Source of the DNA: Drosophila miranda
Taxonomy: Eukaryota > Arthropoda > Insecta > Diptera > Drosophilidae
NCBI RefSeq assembly: GCF_003369915.1
Contig: NC_046676.1
Span: forward strand, 18,830,001 to 18,894,000
Reading direction: 5' to 3'
Length of the DNA stretch: 64,000 nucleotides
Shown: one piece after another, positions 49,621 to 62,100 of the stretch
Layout of the letters: every line of letters starts with the position of its first letter
Numbering within the stretch: position 1 is the first letter of the stretch
Notes under the pieces: model-generated
The model's database searches: none
Told to the model about the DNA's origin: nothing
Seen by the model: only the letters and a program-made list of their open reading frames with translations
Position numbers and translations under genes: made by a program

Positions 49621-52600
49621 TTACAACACCGGTGGCTGACCGTTCACCAGGAACGTTGTGGTGGTTGTCGTCGTGGTGGTGGCGAGAGTTCCCGACTCGT
49701 AGACTGGCGGTGGCTCGTTGATGCCCACCTCCAGGTTGGTGGCAATGGTCAGTGTGGAGGCTGCATTGCTGACTCCGTGCTTCTGTTCGCAGTAGGCTGC
49801 CTCATCGTAGCTGGGCGGCAGATCCAAAGTCTTTGGCAGCACAGTAATCTGGTCGTTCTGGTCACCTACACTGACGCTGCTGATGCCAGCGGCACAGCTG
49901 GAACTGCCATTGCAATTGTTGTTCGTCACACTGATTTCCATCTCACGACGGGCTGAAGGAAGAGAAGGAAGCGAGTTCAAAACCACATTTAAATTTAAAC
50001 TTGCCGCCAAAGCTCTTTGTTAAGAAGCTTTCAGCTGTAAAAACGATAGCCTTCGCTGTTAAAACGCTAGATTCAAGGTGTTAACATAACATGGCATATC
50101 GCTGTTACGTCAGCTGACTCTGCTGTGACGTCACCCGAGCAGCTGACGCTTGGCCGCGTTTCTAAATAATTTCATTGCTTCTATAAAGTTTCTGCTTGTT
50201 GTTTACGTACGCGGCTGCAATACCAGCGGCGCCACCTAAAGCGCACAAAATCTAGTAAGTGAAACTATTTGCACAAGTTCGAACCTTTCGATCGGCTCAC
50301 CTTCATTCACGTTTATATAATACGCGTTGGCGCCTCGCACAAGGTGAAAGTTAAGATGCATGTGGCATACAGAAATCGAGAGATATGTAAATGAAAATGT
50401 TTGCTCTGTGCTGTTTGAAAGATGCAACAGGTTTAATCGCACCAATTTGAGCTATCAGAGGGCCGCCACGAAAGTGTTCCAGTACAAAGTGCAAAGGCTG
50501 AAACTAATGAATGAACTCAGACCCAGACTCATTCGCAAAACTAATTTCGGGGTAATTTGAAGTGAAAGCCCTCCCCAGAGCACAGTTCAGGGGCTAATCG
50601 GCATTGACAACCTGTTGGCTTCACACCTGACTGGCTCCCGCGCTGGCGTTCCAACAACCGAGACACCACACAAATTTTAACACTTTCTTCTTCACATTCC
50701 ACAGCACAGAAGCCGCTGCCATAGATGTCGTTGCGTCGCGTTCTGGGCTATGGCGCCTTGGGCGCTGGACTGGTCAGCACCGGCCTCAGTCTCCACACAA
50801 ACGACTACGACCCGAACTCTCTAGGGATTGTGCGGCTGTCGCGCTCCGCTGCTGCCGTCGTGGATGTGGCTCTGACCTACAAGCGAGAGCTCTACTACAG
50901 GGAATGGGACAAAGAGACGCCCGAATACAAGGCTGAGAAGAGTCGGGTGCACAAGATAGCGGCCGAGAAGCTGCTGAAGCTGATATGTACCAATAAGGGG
51001 GTGTACATCAAGGTCGGGCAGCACATAGGTGCCCTGGAGTATCTGCTGCCCAAGGAGTTTGTGCAGACAATGAAGGTGCTGCACTCGGATGCGCCACAGA
51101 ATCCAATCGAGGACCTGTACAAGGTTATCCGACAGGACCTGAAGTGCAATCCGGAGGATATATTCGATAGCTTTGAGCGGGAACCGCTTGGCACCGCCTC
51201 CCTAGCTCAGGTGCACAAGGCTCGCCTGAAGACCGGTGAGATAGTGGCTGTCAAGGTGCAGCATCCGTATGTGAAGGGCAACTCCCGCGTGGATATGAAA
51301 ACGATGGAGCTGGCGGTCAATGTGCTATCCAGAATATTCCCCGACTTTAAGATCCACTGGCTGGTGGAGGAGTCCAAAAAGAACCTGCCCGTCGAGCTGG
51401 ACTTTCTGAACGAGGGCCGCAACGCCGAGAAGGTTGCCAAGCATTTTGAGAAGTATAGCTGGCTGCGCGTGCCCAAGATCTACTGGCATCTGAGCTCCAC
51501 CCGTGTCCTGGTCATGGAGTATCTGGAGGGTGGCCATGTCACGGACCTCTCCTACATTAAGAGCAACAAAATCGACGCTTTTGCGGTTTCCAATCGCATC
51601 GGCCAGCTGTACTCGGAGATGATCTTCAAGACGGGCTTTGTACACAGTGATCCGCATCCGGGAAACATTCTGGTGCGGCGCACACCTCAGCACAATGTAG
51701 AGATCATCCTGCTGGACCACGGGCTGTACGCCAACTTGACGGACAAGTTCCGCTACGATTACTCCAAGCTCTGGCTAAGCATACTCAATGTGGACCGCAA
51801 GGCCATGCGGTTTCACAGCGAGCAGTTAGGAATCAAGGGGGAGCTGTACGGACTGTTTGCCTGCATGGTGACAGGCCGTCCCTGGGAGACGGTCATGCAG
51901 GGCATCACCAAAGTCAAATATTCCAAAGAGGAGGTGAGTTTATCCAAATTTTCTCTCTCGAAATCTAATGTTGATTATTTGTATCTCCATTTGCAGAAGA
52001 ACACCCTTCAGAGCAACACGTCCATGGTGCTACCTCACATTTCGGATGTCCTGGAGCAGGTCGATCGCCAGATGCTGCTCATCCTGAAGACGAACGATTT
52101 GATTCGGGGCATTGAATCGACGTTGCGCACACAGAACCGCATGACCGCTTTCTGGGTCATGTCCAAGTTCTGTGTCCAATCCTCGTATGCCGAGCAGAGG
52201 ACCCAGCTGGCCAACTCCCGTTCGCGTGCCCTATGGCTGCAGCTGCGCGAGCGCTGGGAGCTGCTCAAGCTGAACTGTTACTACCTCTACCTGGGACTGA
52301 TTAACTTTGGTTTCCTCGAAGCACTCAAGCAGGTCATATAGCACTATCTGAATTAAAAGTACAAAACTGGTGACAAATTACCTCGCTGTCTCTGCAGGGC
52401 CAGGGCCCGGACTTGCGCCTCCCGCTTGCGTTTCATGGCACTCTTTAGGGGGATGGGAGTAAGCGGAGGGTTAGCAGGAGCAGATCCCAAATCGATCTCA
52501 GCTTACCATAATCACAACAAGCGGTAGAAGGAAGATGAACAGAAACACCAGGGTTACATACATCACATAGTTAGGATAGTAGTACACGTAGGGACCTTCC

Positions 52601-52746
52601 CACGTAGCGGTATATCCGCCACCATTGCTGGCCCACCCAGCAGGAGTTGGGCTCACAGTGGCATTACTAATCGACGTAGTAGTGGTCGTCAAATTCGCAA
52701 TTGTGGTTGTAATAGAGCTAACCGTACTGTTTAAAGCAGGGGCCAT
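49621..52746 (-). CDS. PPxY membrane protein, form A (first exon at 52746)
   Basis: Exons 52507-52746, 52382-52442 and 49621-49952 give 210 residues. Residues 1-58 are Thr/Ser-rich with several N-glycosylation sequons (NST, NLT, NAT), consistent with an extracellular segment. One membrane helix spans about 60-80 (YVMYVTLVFLFIFLLPLVVI). A basic stop-transfer stretch (SAMKRKREAQ) follows. The cytoplasmic tail carries two PPxY motifs, PPSY at 146-149 and PPVY at 182-185, plus a run of nine Thr. PPxY motifs bind WW domains of Nedd4-family ubiquitin ligases or of Yorkie-type proteins. There is no cleaved signal peptide, so this would be a type III membrane protein. The 2.4 kb intron 49953-52381 contains Adck1 on the plus strand. 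No name recognised. Confidence 0.75.
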
Positions 52747-53500
52747 ATTCCACTCGATATAATTTCTTGTCTATCTATCTATTTATTATTTTGCGTAACA
52801 CGAATCGAAGTGTATCAATTGCTTCAAAGGCGACGCGGCGGAGCTCGATCGAACTGACTAACTAGACTGGCCCAAATTGATGGCCCCAACCGGGCATGGG
52901 TCAGACCTGCGCACAACCGCCGCACACCCGCCGCACACCCGCCGCACACCCGCACATATTTGCTTTGTAATCATTAGCTGATAAGGTGACAAAGGCAGCA
53001 ACCCGAGCCAGGGGCTTACTTACGGCTGGTTGTGATTTCTGCTCTGTTTTCCGTTTTGTTTCGTGCCTGGCAATATCTAATGAGGCGATATGATAAATGT
53101 ACGCAAATAGATATATATCTGTACATGGACAACCGTTTATGCGAGTGTGTGTGTGTTTGTGTGTGTGGAATACCATTGTATGTATATATTAAGAATATAT
53201 TTCATGATTTATGGAGAGCGGGCACTCTTCTTGGGCACCAGTTCAGTGGCCCAACTCTGGCAAATATTTATGTTTGTTCTCAAGAACAACCATCCCACAC
53301 CCCACTTACCTGGCTCATCCTTGAGGCGCAGCGACATCGTATAGGAGCGAAAGGTTATCATCAGTACCTGCAAAAGATACTTGATAGTTGGGGCAACCAG
53401 GAGCAGCAGTAGATGGACTGTAGTGTCCACTTACACGCAGCAGGAAGATCAGGAGGCCAAGGAGGCAGAGGGTGAGAAGCATAGCCCCAAGATTATCCAT
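49621..53500 (-). CDS. PPxY membrane protein, form B (alternative first exons 53435-53500 and 53310-53367)
   Basis: Two further minus-strand exons encode MDNLGAMLLTLCLLGLLIFL and, after a joined intron, LMITFRSYTMSLRLKDEP. The second ends in the same phase as the 52382 exon of form A (one base, G), so both can splice to the shared exon 49621-49952. Form B is 151 residues: a short lumenal end, one membrane helix at about 5-27, a basic loop, and the same tail with PPSY at 87-90 and PPVY. The two start sets would come from separate promoters about 750 bp apart. Form B rests on ORF and splice-site logic alone. Confidence 0.6.
50126..50133. promoter_or_regulatory. Palindromic CRE/ATF site
   Basis: TGACGTCA, with a related TTACGTCA 22 bp upstream, lies about 600 bp before the Adck1 ATG and within the PPxY gene's intron. 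It could serve Adck1. Confidence 0.45.
50725..52341 (+). CDS. Adck1: ADCK1, mitochondrial UbiB-family atypical kinase
   Basis: Two exons (50725-51933, 51997-52341) give 517 residues. The hydrophobic N-terminus (LGYGALGAGLVSTGLSL) fits mitochondrial targeting. Family motifs are in order: KVGQ at 96-99 (the UbiB KxGQ helix), the Ala-rich loop GTASLAQVH near 157-164, VAVKVQ with Lys177, HSDPHPGN at 307-314 and DHG at 331-333 in place of DFG. Fly Adck1 acts in mitochondria on cristae and fusion, and loss is deleterious (literature); its substrate is uncertain. The 63 bp intron 51934-51996 is in frame and has no stop codon; it has good GTGAGT and TTGCAG ends, and retention would add 21 residues inside the kinase fold. 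The gene is nested antisense in the PPxY gene's intron. Confidence 0.94.
   Translation: MSLRRVLGYGALGAGLVSTGLSLHTNDYDPNSLGIVRLSRSAAAVVDVALTYKRELYYREWDKETPEYKAEKSRVHKIAAEKLLKLICTNKGVYIKVGQHIGALEYLLPKEFVQTMKVLHSDAPQNPIEDLYKVIRQDLKCNPEDIFDSFEREPLGTASLAQVHKARLKTGEIVAVKVQHPYVKGNSRVDMKTMELAVNVLSRIFPDFKIHWLVEESKKNLPVELDFLNEGRNAEKVAKHFEKYSWLRVPKIYWHLSSTRVLVMEYLEGGHVTDLSYIKSNKIDAFAVSNRIGQLYSEMIFKTGFVHSDPHPGNILVRRTPQHNVEIILLDHGLYANLTDKFRYDYSKLWLSILNVDRKAMRFHSEQLGIKGELYGLFACMVTGRPWETVMQGITKVKYSKEEVSLSKFSLSKSNVDYLYLHLQKNTLQSNTSMVLPHISDVLEQVDRQMLLILKTNDLIRGIESTLRTQNRMTAFWVMSKFCVQSSYAEQRTQLANSRSRALWLQLRERWELLKLNCYYLYLGLINFGFLEALKQVI
52910..52953. repeat. Four tandem 11 bp units (CGCACACCCGC)
   Basis: Three perfect units and one with a single change, between the two alternative first-exon sets of the PPxY gene. 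It may mark a polymorphic minisatellite in promoter DNA. Confidence 0.85.
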
Positions 53501-56500
53501 TATAGCCAAATCAGTTAACACTCGGTTGCTTTGCTGGCTAGCTTTCTGTCTGCCGGATGAGTGGGTGCTCCGTGATTCACACTAAAGCCTTTGGCATATG
53601 TCAAGGCTCAAGATAAGATATGGCCCGAACCGAACTTGATTACATTTTAAGCGTTTGATCGACTTTTTAGCGGCATTGTCTTGCGGCCGTGACTCCCCTA
53701 ACTCTAACACTGGCAACGTCACGTAGAATCGCGATGCGAATCGTTGAAGAACTGATTTCCAAATGGCCAACACACAGATTGTACTCGTTGTGTTATCATC
53801 GCCAGATTGCTCTTTTATGCTTGTGCGCCGTGCCTTTGTTTATCTCATGTTGTAGCAAAAGCCCACAACGAGATGACGATGATAGGCGGTCTGACATTTG
53901 TTACAGGTTAATTAAAGCCAGTGGCCGCTTGTTTGGAATTCCGGCCAAAACGCTGAACTCTTCCTTTGGACAACCCCTGACCCCGGGACAAAGATTGAGA
54001 CTTCATTGCATTTCATTTTCCAACATATATATTTCGAATGGGTTTACTTTGATTTGAAATCAATTGAACGAATAATCAAAATCATCACACAAAAATTCTT
54101 AAATACTTAAAAACTACCAACATCAAGTTTCTGCATATATATCTCTACACAGATCTGCATACATATATATTTTATTGAATTAGCAAAGAGTTTTTGTTTT
54201 TGGTTTGTCCATTATTATTTTTATGCAATGCATTCTCTCATAATGTTGAAATTGGCACAATTGATATACTATATATTTATTCATTTACTGATAATAACAA
54301 AATCGTTTCCATTATCCACTGTTTTTTTTTAATTTACGGCAATATAATTTTACTTGTTTGCTATACATTTATTTAGTTTTCGTATCATCTGCAAATTATC
54401 ATCGCGCACACAGTTTGCATAAACATATATATATATATACATATATATATATGTATATTTGTATGTATGTCCATATACATCATGTATGCCATTAATTTTA
54501 TTGGTATACTTTTTTACTGTCGGCATGTCGGAACTTAATTGAAATCAAAATAAGAAATTAAATGAAATGCAAACACCCCACGGTGTCCATGCGCATACAA
54601 TTGGCAGCCACTGTAAAAGGTGTCAGTGGAAATGAAAGGTTTTTGTTCATTTTTCGACATTTAATTAGCTGTGGCGTTCGATTTCGATTGCGTTTCCTGT
54701 TCAAATATGGGAACGAAACTCTTATTATTTATTTATGTGGGTAGAAATTATATATACATGTGTGGGTGTATGGATAAGGAAATGGTTGGTTGCATATGCA
54801 ATCTGAATCGCTCTGCCATAAAAAAATCACACACTCTGAATTTTAATTTTAATTTTTATGCACATATATTCAAATGGGAATGTTGTCCAAGCCCCACTCC
54901 TGGGCAGGACTCATAAAAAATTCATAGATATGCTTTGTGCGGCTCTGTAAGTGCCGCCTAGGAGACCTTGCCTCGTCCCCGGAGTCTATCCCACAGAAGG
55001 GCAGCCGGGCAGGAGGGGACTTTTGTCAAGTTTTGCACATTTCGGAATCGCTTTTGGCAAAGAGAAAGATAAATCCAAGCTGACATTTTAATTAATTTAT
55101 CCGACTATTTCTTGTTAATAGTTTTGTGTTGATTTTGCGTTTACAACGTAAACTAAAATGTCAAACATATAAAGCCTTAATCAAATAAATACCTACGAAT
55201 GAATCTCACAGACAAAGAACCAAACCACATGATACATTTTTGGGGAAAATGTTGCAGAAACACACGACACAAATCAATTTGCATAAGGATGGAACTTTCC
55301 AACTTTTGAGAATTGAGAGAAAACTTTGCTTTTCACTGCCCTGTTAACGAGCCGAACATGGGGTATATTGAGTGCAGGAAGCAGAAGGAACTGTCTGCTT
55401 TAAATGTACGTAAATACGTAAGTAAGTATAGCATCTAAGTAGTAGGTTGTTCTGTTAACAGGTTGTTATGAGATATGCCTGAAATACCCTAATATTCCCT
55501 TAAATTTATAGAATTGTTTAAGGCGAAAACTTTCTCTCAAAAGTTCTGATATAAGGGTCGTGAGTCTTTCTTCTATGGTCGTGTGGCTGTGTGTTTAATT
55601 TGAAATTCAAATTTATGAAACTGCAGTAGAAGCAGAGCAGTGCTTGATTTCCCACTGTCCAAATATGTGGCCGGGTGCGGGCGGCCTCCATTCTGCCACT
55701 TCACTCCAAAATTTGTGGCATTTTCTTGATGCCTTAACAATTAGATAGCCTACTTTTTGGGGCGCCACGAGCATACACATACACACATGCATATTTTTTT
55801 GGCTCTACTTTTATGTGGTGCCGGATACGAGCATGAATGAAAAAGGAGACTGCAGGAGACGGTGGCAGCTGCTCAGCTGGAATCAAGTTGTTGGCACAAT
55901 TAGTAGGGGCGTGTCGGTTGGAGGCGAGGAGGGGCGTGTCTGTTGCGGCTTTCATTATCGAAACGTGCCTCATTTCGTCCATGAATGTTGAGCAAAATTA
56001 ATTGCCGCCAGGCAGAAGAACGGCCCCCTAGCACACCCACCACTGACTGATAAGGATGGCCCGAAGTTTTGTTTGAATGATTTCATTAAGATTATTTTTG
56101 GCAACAAAGGATCTGGAAAATTATACATAATTTATAATTAGCAGCGACCGAATGCCGTCTGTTTGCTTTCGGGTGCCCTGTTTATGGAGATTCTATTGAA
56201 AAGTTTAATTATGATTTTTGTGTATTTTTTAAATGTTGCCAAAAGTTTCGTATGTACATGGGCCATAAATGGGTTCTTCCTGCCTCAGCTTCGAATTAAA
56301 ATTGAAGTAGGACTCAAAGCCAAAGTGCTGGTCGGTCTGCGAAGCAGGAAGAGAGGGGCAGCCCCGGCGGAAAATGTTGTACAATAAAAGTTTAATGAAT
56401 TACAATTCACGCTGGGCGGTGGGCGGATGCCGTTGGCGTGGGCTTCGGGTTTGGGTGTGGACTTGCCAGCTGGTAATCCATGGGACAAACAGCGAAAACA

Positions 56501-59149
56501 GAAAACGAATCAAAAAGCCAAAAGGAAATGAAAATATGTCGACGGAAATGAGCATTGACGCCGTCCGATGGCTGTGACCCAGAGTGCTGCACACCCAGAC
56601 GGTCTTCCGCTCTTGTCTTGGTCAGAATCTCTTCCTTTGGTCAAGTAACATGCGCTGATTTTGCCAACGGAGTGGGCGTGGCTCAGTCTGGGACGGAACG
56701 GGGCCATAAGATGCCATTTCATCATTGTCAACAGCCGCAGAACGATCCAGCGGACGAACATCGAACAAACAATAAATATTGTTAACAATTTGTTTGCTCT
56801 GGCTGGGGAAATACGAATAGAAAGCCACTGCAAATATTTGCCCACGCCCGGGGCGGCCCAAAAGCGGAAATCGTTTCCTCTAAGGAGTCGCACAGAGCCA
56901 GAACGAGGCAGAACGAGAGAGCGAGTAAGAGTGGTTAGCCTTGCAAACCCTTCGGGGCAATAAATTATCATCATCAGCAAATGGCAATGTGGTTCCTCCC
57001 CCTGCTACTCCTTTCCTCACCCTCAGCAGACGTTAACAGTTTCCAATTGCCATCCGGCCCTGGCAGTGCTCCCAATCCTCGGGCCTAAACGGGTACGGCG
57101 CGGTGCGGTACATTACGGACTGGTTGCTCCCGTTCTGGCCACGTAGGTAATGCGGCATTAATTAAATCAAGCATCATTAGGCAGTGGAGGGCGGAGGCGG
57201 AGCTTGTGGGCGTGGCGCGGTTTGGAACTTAATGGGAATTATTGCATTTGGACTTGCAGCTGCACAGTGGTCAGCAGCACTTAAGCTTTGCATACTCAAT
57301 GATGATATTGAATGGAAATTGTAATGCTGCAGCAATCATTAATTTGTTCCATATTTGTAAATTTACTTTCGCTCAACTTTGCTTATTGAGTGAAAACGGC
57401 AAGCAGAATAGGTAACGGATAAGTAATAAATGGTTTTGCTCGCTGTTCGCTCACTGAGTGGTTCGCTCTCAGTTTAAAATTACAAACGGAATAGGAGAGT
57501 AACGGATCCTCTTACTCGATCGTTTTCCGTCTCGCTGCATGTCACTCGCGCGACTGCTCAATGATGGCATTTGGCTGGCTTTCATTGAGCGATTTACGAA
57601 ACTAACTTTTGCAATCAATTTGTGGCCACTGCCCGTCCGTTAAATCGAAAAAGCACACACAGGCGCAAACCAGCCCAGCTCCTGCAGTCGTTGCGTAAAA
57701 TACCATTTGCTGGAGCTGCTGCCTCTGTCCAAATGCGCATTCGAGTGTGTTTCTGTGTGTGTGTGTAATGTGCTCAATTGGCCATGCGAGAATCTAAGGT
57801 AAAATGATTTTTCAATAAAGCGACCCTGCGGCCAGGGCTTGCATAAGTAGCATACAGTCAAAAGCAGACTGCGAGAATAGAGGGGAGGACAGCTATTTTT
57901 CGCCCTTTCGCTGTTTTGGAATCTTCTTTAGTGCATTGTCTCTCCGAACGGAATTTAGTGTGTGTGGGCCTGGCAGCTGGCCAGCAGTGGGAGAAGGAGA
58001 GCAAGAACATGAGCAGCCGCTGAGCTCGCGCTGCTGCTGGATGGTTGAACAACGGCGAATGCACTTGGCACACTCTCACACACACAGCCACACATATACA
58101 CAGAGAGGCTCTATCGGAGCCTCTCATACGCAGCAGCCGTGTCGGCCTCGAGGGGCTTAGGCGGTGGAAGGCTCAGCGTGCGGACGAGCAGCCTCTTTAT
58201 TGCCTCCGCTTGTAGCAGTCATTATTCACTTGCCCAGGGATTTGGTTGCCGCCAGCTCTTTAAATTTAATTTTCTAAATGTAATTCGATTCAAGTTGCTT
58301 TCACCGTTGGCCGTTTATCCAGTTTGCTATTTTGCTATGCCTTTGCCCTCGCTCTTCCACTTTGGACTGTAGGCCGGCGAGAGCGGCGTCAAGCATTCTC
58401 AGAAAAAAAGTGATGAAAGACTAACAGAAAGTGCATGTTTTGCATATTGCTTTGAGCCCTCAACAAATATGTGAAAATGTGAAATTTCCTGCAGCCTGTT
58501 TTTGCGGGAAAATCAAATTTGCCGTCCTCTCCGCCGTCAGCCCCTGGCGGCTTTCATTTGTTGGCAACAATCGTCCATGAAAACAACAACTAAGCTTGAC
58601 TAAATGCAATAAACTGACCAAGTACCGACCATTGCCACTGTTGCGGTGGCAGTTCGCAAAACCAAATCCGGTACGTGCCACTCCCACAGCCCCAAATGCC
58701 CGCTTCCATGCCCCACTGAGCTCTGCCAACTCAGCTGAATTTTCAGTTCTTTCCATTTGTTGTTTCCTTTTTGGGGATACTCGTATACGACTATAAAATG
58801 CAATTTGCTCATTTTTGCATAAAAGCCAACCATATTTCACTCTCCTTTCGCTTCGAGGGGTCCCCTCAACTCTTAACAATCAGAAATTGTTATTAAAGAA
58901 CGGATTTAAGCCCCTAGTAGGAGTCGGTAGGGTTCTTGGAAGGATCTCTGGTTACTGTTTGGCAGGTGGCAGTTGGACCAAGCTCTTTGAAAATACCAGA
59001 TGAAAGGAAGGTTGTCAACGCTTTGACAACCCACCCGTTCATGTGTTCACATGTCAAAGGATGCGCTTATCATACCCGGAATAGCTCTACGAAATTCACA
59101 AAATTCCCCCAAAAATACGTCCGCATGCTGGCCCCACTCTCACCTGAAT
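53501..59149. other. 5.6 kb noncoding region
   Basis: It holds the upstream promoter of PPxY form B on the left and probably the 3' UTR of the next minus-strand gene on the right. Features seen are AT-rich runs, CA and TA microsatellites and A/T homopolymers. No ORF here has credible coding signals. Confidence 0.6.
54424..54470. repeat. TA-rich microsatellite
   Basis: Alternating AT dinucleotides with GTAT interruptions over about 45 bp. Confidence 0.8.
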
Positions 59150-62100
59150 TTACGTAAACGGACGCTCGGTCCCGGCGGCATCCAGCAAACTCAAATCGTT
59201 GAATGTTTCACAATTTTGCAACACTTGGCTGCAAGTGGCGTTAATTAAATCAAAATCGATGGCCACACGATGGTGTCCGGACACCCCGACGGACTCTGGC
59301 TCTGGGTGGGCTGCTGGTGTGCCTGGGGATTCGTTCTGGGGCAGGTGGCAGTTCTGCTGGCAGTCCACTGCATAGCACAATGTCTGCTCGGGCCCCTGTC
59401 GCAATTGATGTTCCCTGGCAAACAGCATCTGCAGCTCCTCCACGCTGTAGTCGTAGTCCTCGTACTCATCGTCCATCAGCGACTGCTCCGAGTAGCTCTC
59501 GTCGTCGTCATCGCAATCAAAGTAGCCGCTCTGTTAACGATAGAGTGAACGAGTGAGTGAATGATTGGCTTACGCTTGTTCTATAAGGATCACCATCCTC
59601 CATCTTACCTGACAGTCCAGGCAGCGGCAGTTATCACAGAGGCTGCAACTGAGGCCCAAAATGTCGGCTGCCTCTTGGTACAGTTCGTAACTTGATTTGG
59701 CTTGCGTTTGCTCCTTCATGGAACTCTGATGTTGCTGCTGCTTTTGCTTCTCCCCCTGCTCCTGCTGCTCCAGCTGCGGGTAGTTGGTCAGTTTGTTGTT
59801 GTCCTCATTATGCATGCTCCAATTGTTCAATTTATTCTGCTGGCGGGCCCCAGCCCCAGCCCCGGTCCCAGTTCCACCTCCGCCTCCAGCTCTGGTTGGG
59901 GCTGGTCCAGCTTCCTGACTGTTGCTCTGATTTTTCAAGTGCCTGCCATTGTTGTTCCGCCCTTGCACGCCTGAGTGGCCCACAAATGATGATGCTGTCG
60001 ACGTGCTGGCCGCTGAGCTGGGCTCCGCCTCATTGCTGTCGAGCATGGTAAATGAAAGTTTATTTAGCTTTTGGTTGACTAAACTAAACGCGCATCAAAC
60101 GGCTGCAAGTGGAGCGGAAGGAGGCCAACGAATATGAAGTGGGTGTGCGAAGAAGAGCTGTACATTTACTCGTACATACTGCCAGCTAATGCAAATAAAG
60201 TGTGGAGGCTGGCATGGGCCTGAAAATGTCGTGTGTGAGAAACGAAACATATAAAACTTTCAAATACCCCCCGGCCAACACCACTATCCAGGGAGCATTT
60301 TCACTTCAGGCCATAATAAATTAATCCCCGGGTTTTTCCAAACAGAAAACACCTTGGCCGCGGACAGGGAAGCTCCCGACCGGAGGCCATTAAAGAAGAC
60401 CCCGAGCTCTTATCGGCATGAAAAAATACTGCGGAAAACTGCAAATGCAAATTCTTGTAAAGGAAAAAGTTTTTGAAAAATGTCGCAAGTTATTTTGCAG
60501 CACAAGTTGATGGAGTCGTCATTCTTGTCGGCGTCGCGAAAGTTGATGAATGTGCGCTAAAGAATTTCACTAGTGTAATGAGACTGGCTAAGAAGCACGG
60601 GCCCAACACGGGGCGGGGGAGAGAGCATTTTTTCCCTCTGTTGACGTTTACTAATTAAATGTGCACCGGGTACTAATAAATCAAAGAAGAACCGCCCCAC
60701 CAGGACCACGCCTTTTGAAACTGCAATTAATGAAATTTTCCCGGCCGTGAACGAACTTTGACATCATTATTGCAACAGGGGGATAAAGAGAGTCTGTGGC
60801 TGCGTGCCACAGGAAAGAGACACAAAGCGGGAAGAGGGCGACGTGCCACGAAAAGTTTTCGGTTCTTGAAAGTCGTGTGAGTGGTGATGGAAGGGCGAAC
60901 AGGGAATGCAGCTTTGGCGGCAACTTTTCTCTTTTGGGGCCGCTCAAGTGTTGCCGTCTCGCATGCGTGCCCCACCCCCGTAAAATATGATTATTGCACT
61001 TCAATATGTACAGTTATGGGAATCCATTGAGGCGTTCTGGGCCGCAGCCGCAGGCGCAGCCGGAACCGGAGACGGGCTGGCATGTTAATCAACTTTTGCG
61101 GATGGAGATGGAGTCGCACCACCCCTTAAAGCCGCTTTTGAGCGCCACTGCGTTCATATCGCTTGATGTTTATGGCAAACGCGTTAATTTTTCAATTTCG
61201 CAAATGGCCGCATAAAAGACCAGAGCCAGCGTGCAAATGCAGGGTGGTAGCAAGTTTGCTATGCGATGGGGATCAGAACTTTTGACTTAATGAAGAATGC
61301 AGGAAAGTTTCGCTGAAACAAAGTATCTGCCGGACAGATAATTGAATGCAGGCCGGAGCCGGACAGGTCCTAGGAAAGTTCGGTACAGTATTTAGCGGGC
61401 CAAATGGCCATAAAGATGGCGCCAAACGGAGACAAGAAATTACCCAAAATGGAGGCCATAAAAAGTACACACAACTAGTGGAGATGACCCTTGATCGGGG
61501 CCATGATTAATTGAGAAGTAATCGATAAATAATGATAGTTTCCAGCAGTCTAAATTCTTCCTGCCACCCATACATAGTTCCATTTATGTATGGGGCAGGG
61601 CAGTAATCGATAACTAACGATATTTTTGTTCATTTCCAATGGAACTTATTTCATTTTTCATCTTTGTGGAGTTAATGAGAAACCACTCTAGCGGCATGTG
61701 GCAGCAAACTTCGACGAAAAGACCGTTTGTCCAATAAACAAGAAACCCCAGAAAGCTTGCCACGATTTTTAACGCCGCAAGATGCCTTACAACATTTATG
61801 AGAATTTATAAGTTTTTGGCCCAGCCAGAAGATGGCCTCACCTACATACACACATGACACACACATACATGAATCCATGGCTGTAATACATACCCGATGT
61901 CTTCTCCTCCGTCATCCTCCGCTACTGGGGCGGCTGCTGCCGCAGCGCTCCGCCATTTTTCTTCTTCGAGAAATTTGAGAAACTTTGTCTTCTTGGCAAT
62001 AAGCGTTGATTTGACATTGGTGCATTTCTTCTTGGCCAGCAGCGGCTGGGTGGCTGTGGGGTGAGCACCTGCTGGGGGGCATACACCACTTGCACTTGCC

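Noticed and set aside
54421-54500. TA/CA repeat as a possible origin or matrix site
   Set aside because: Ordinary microsatellite; no additional evidence.
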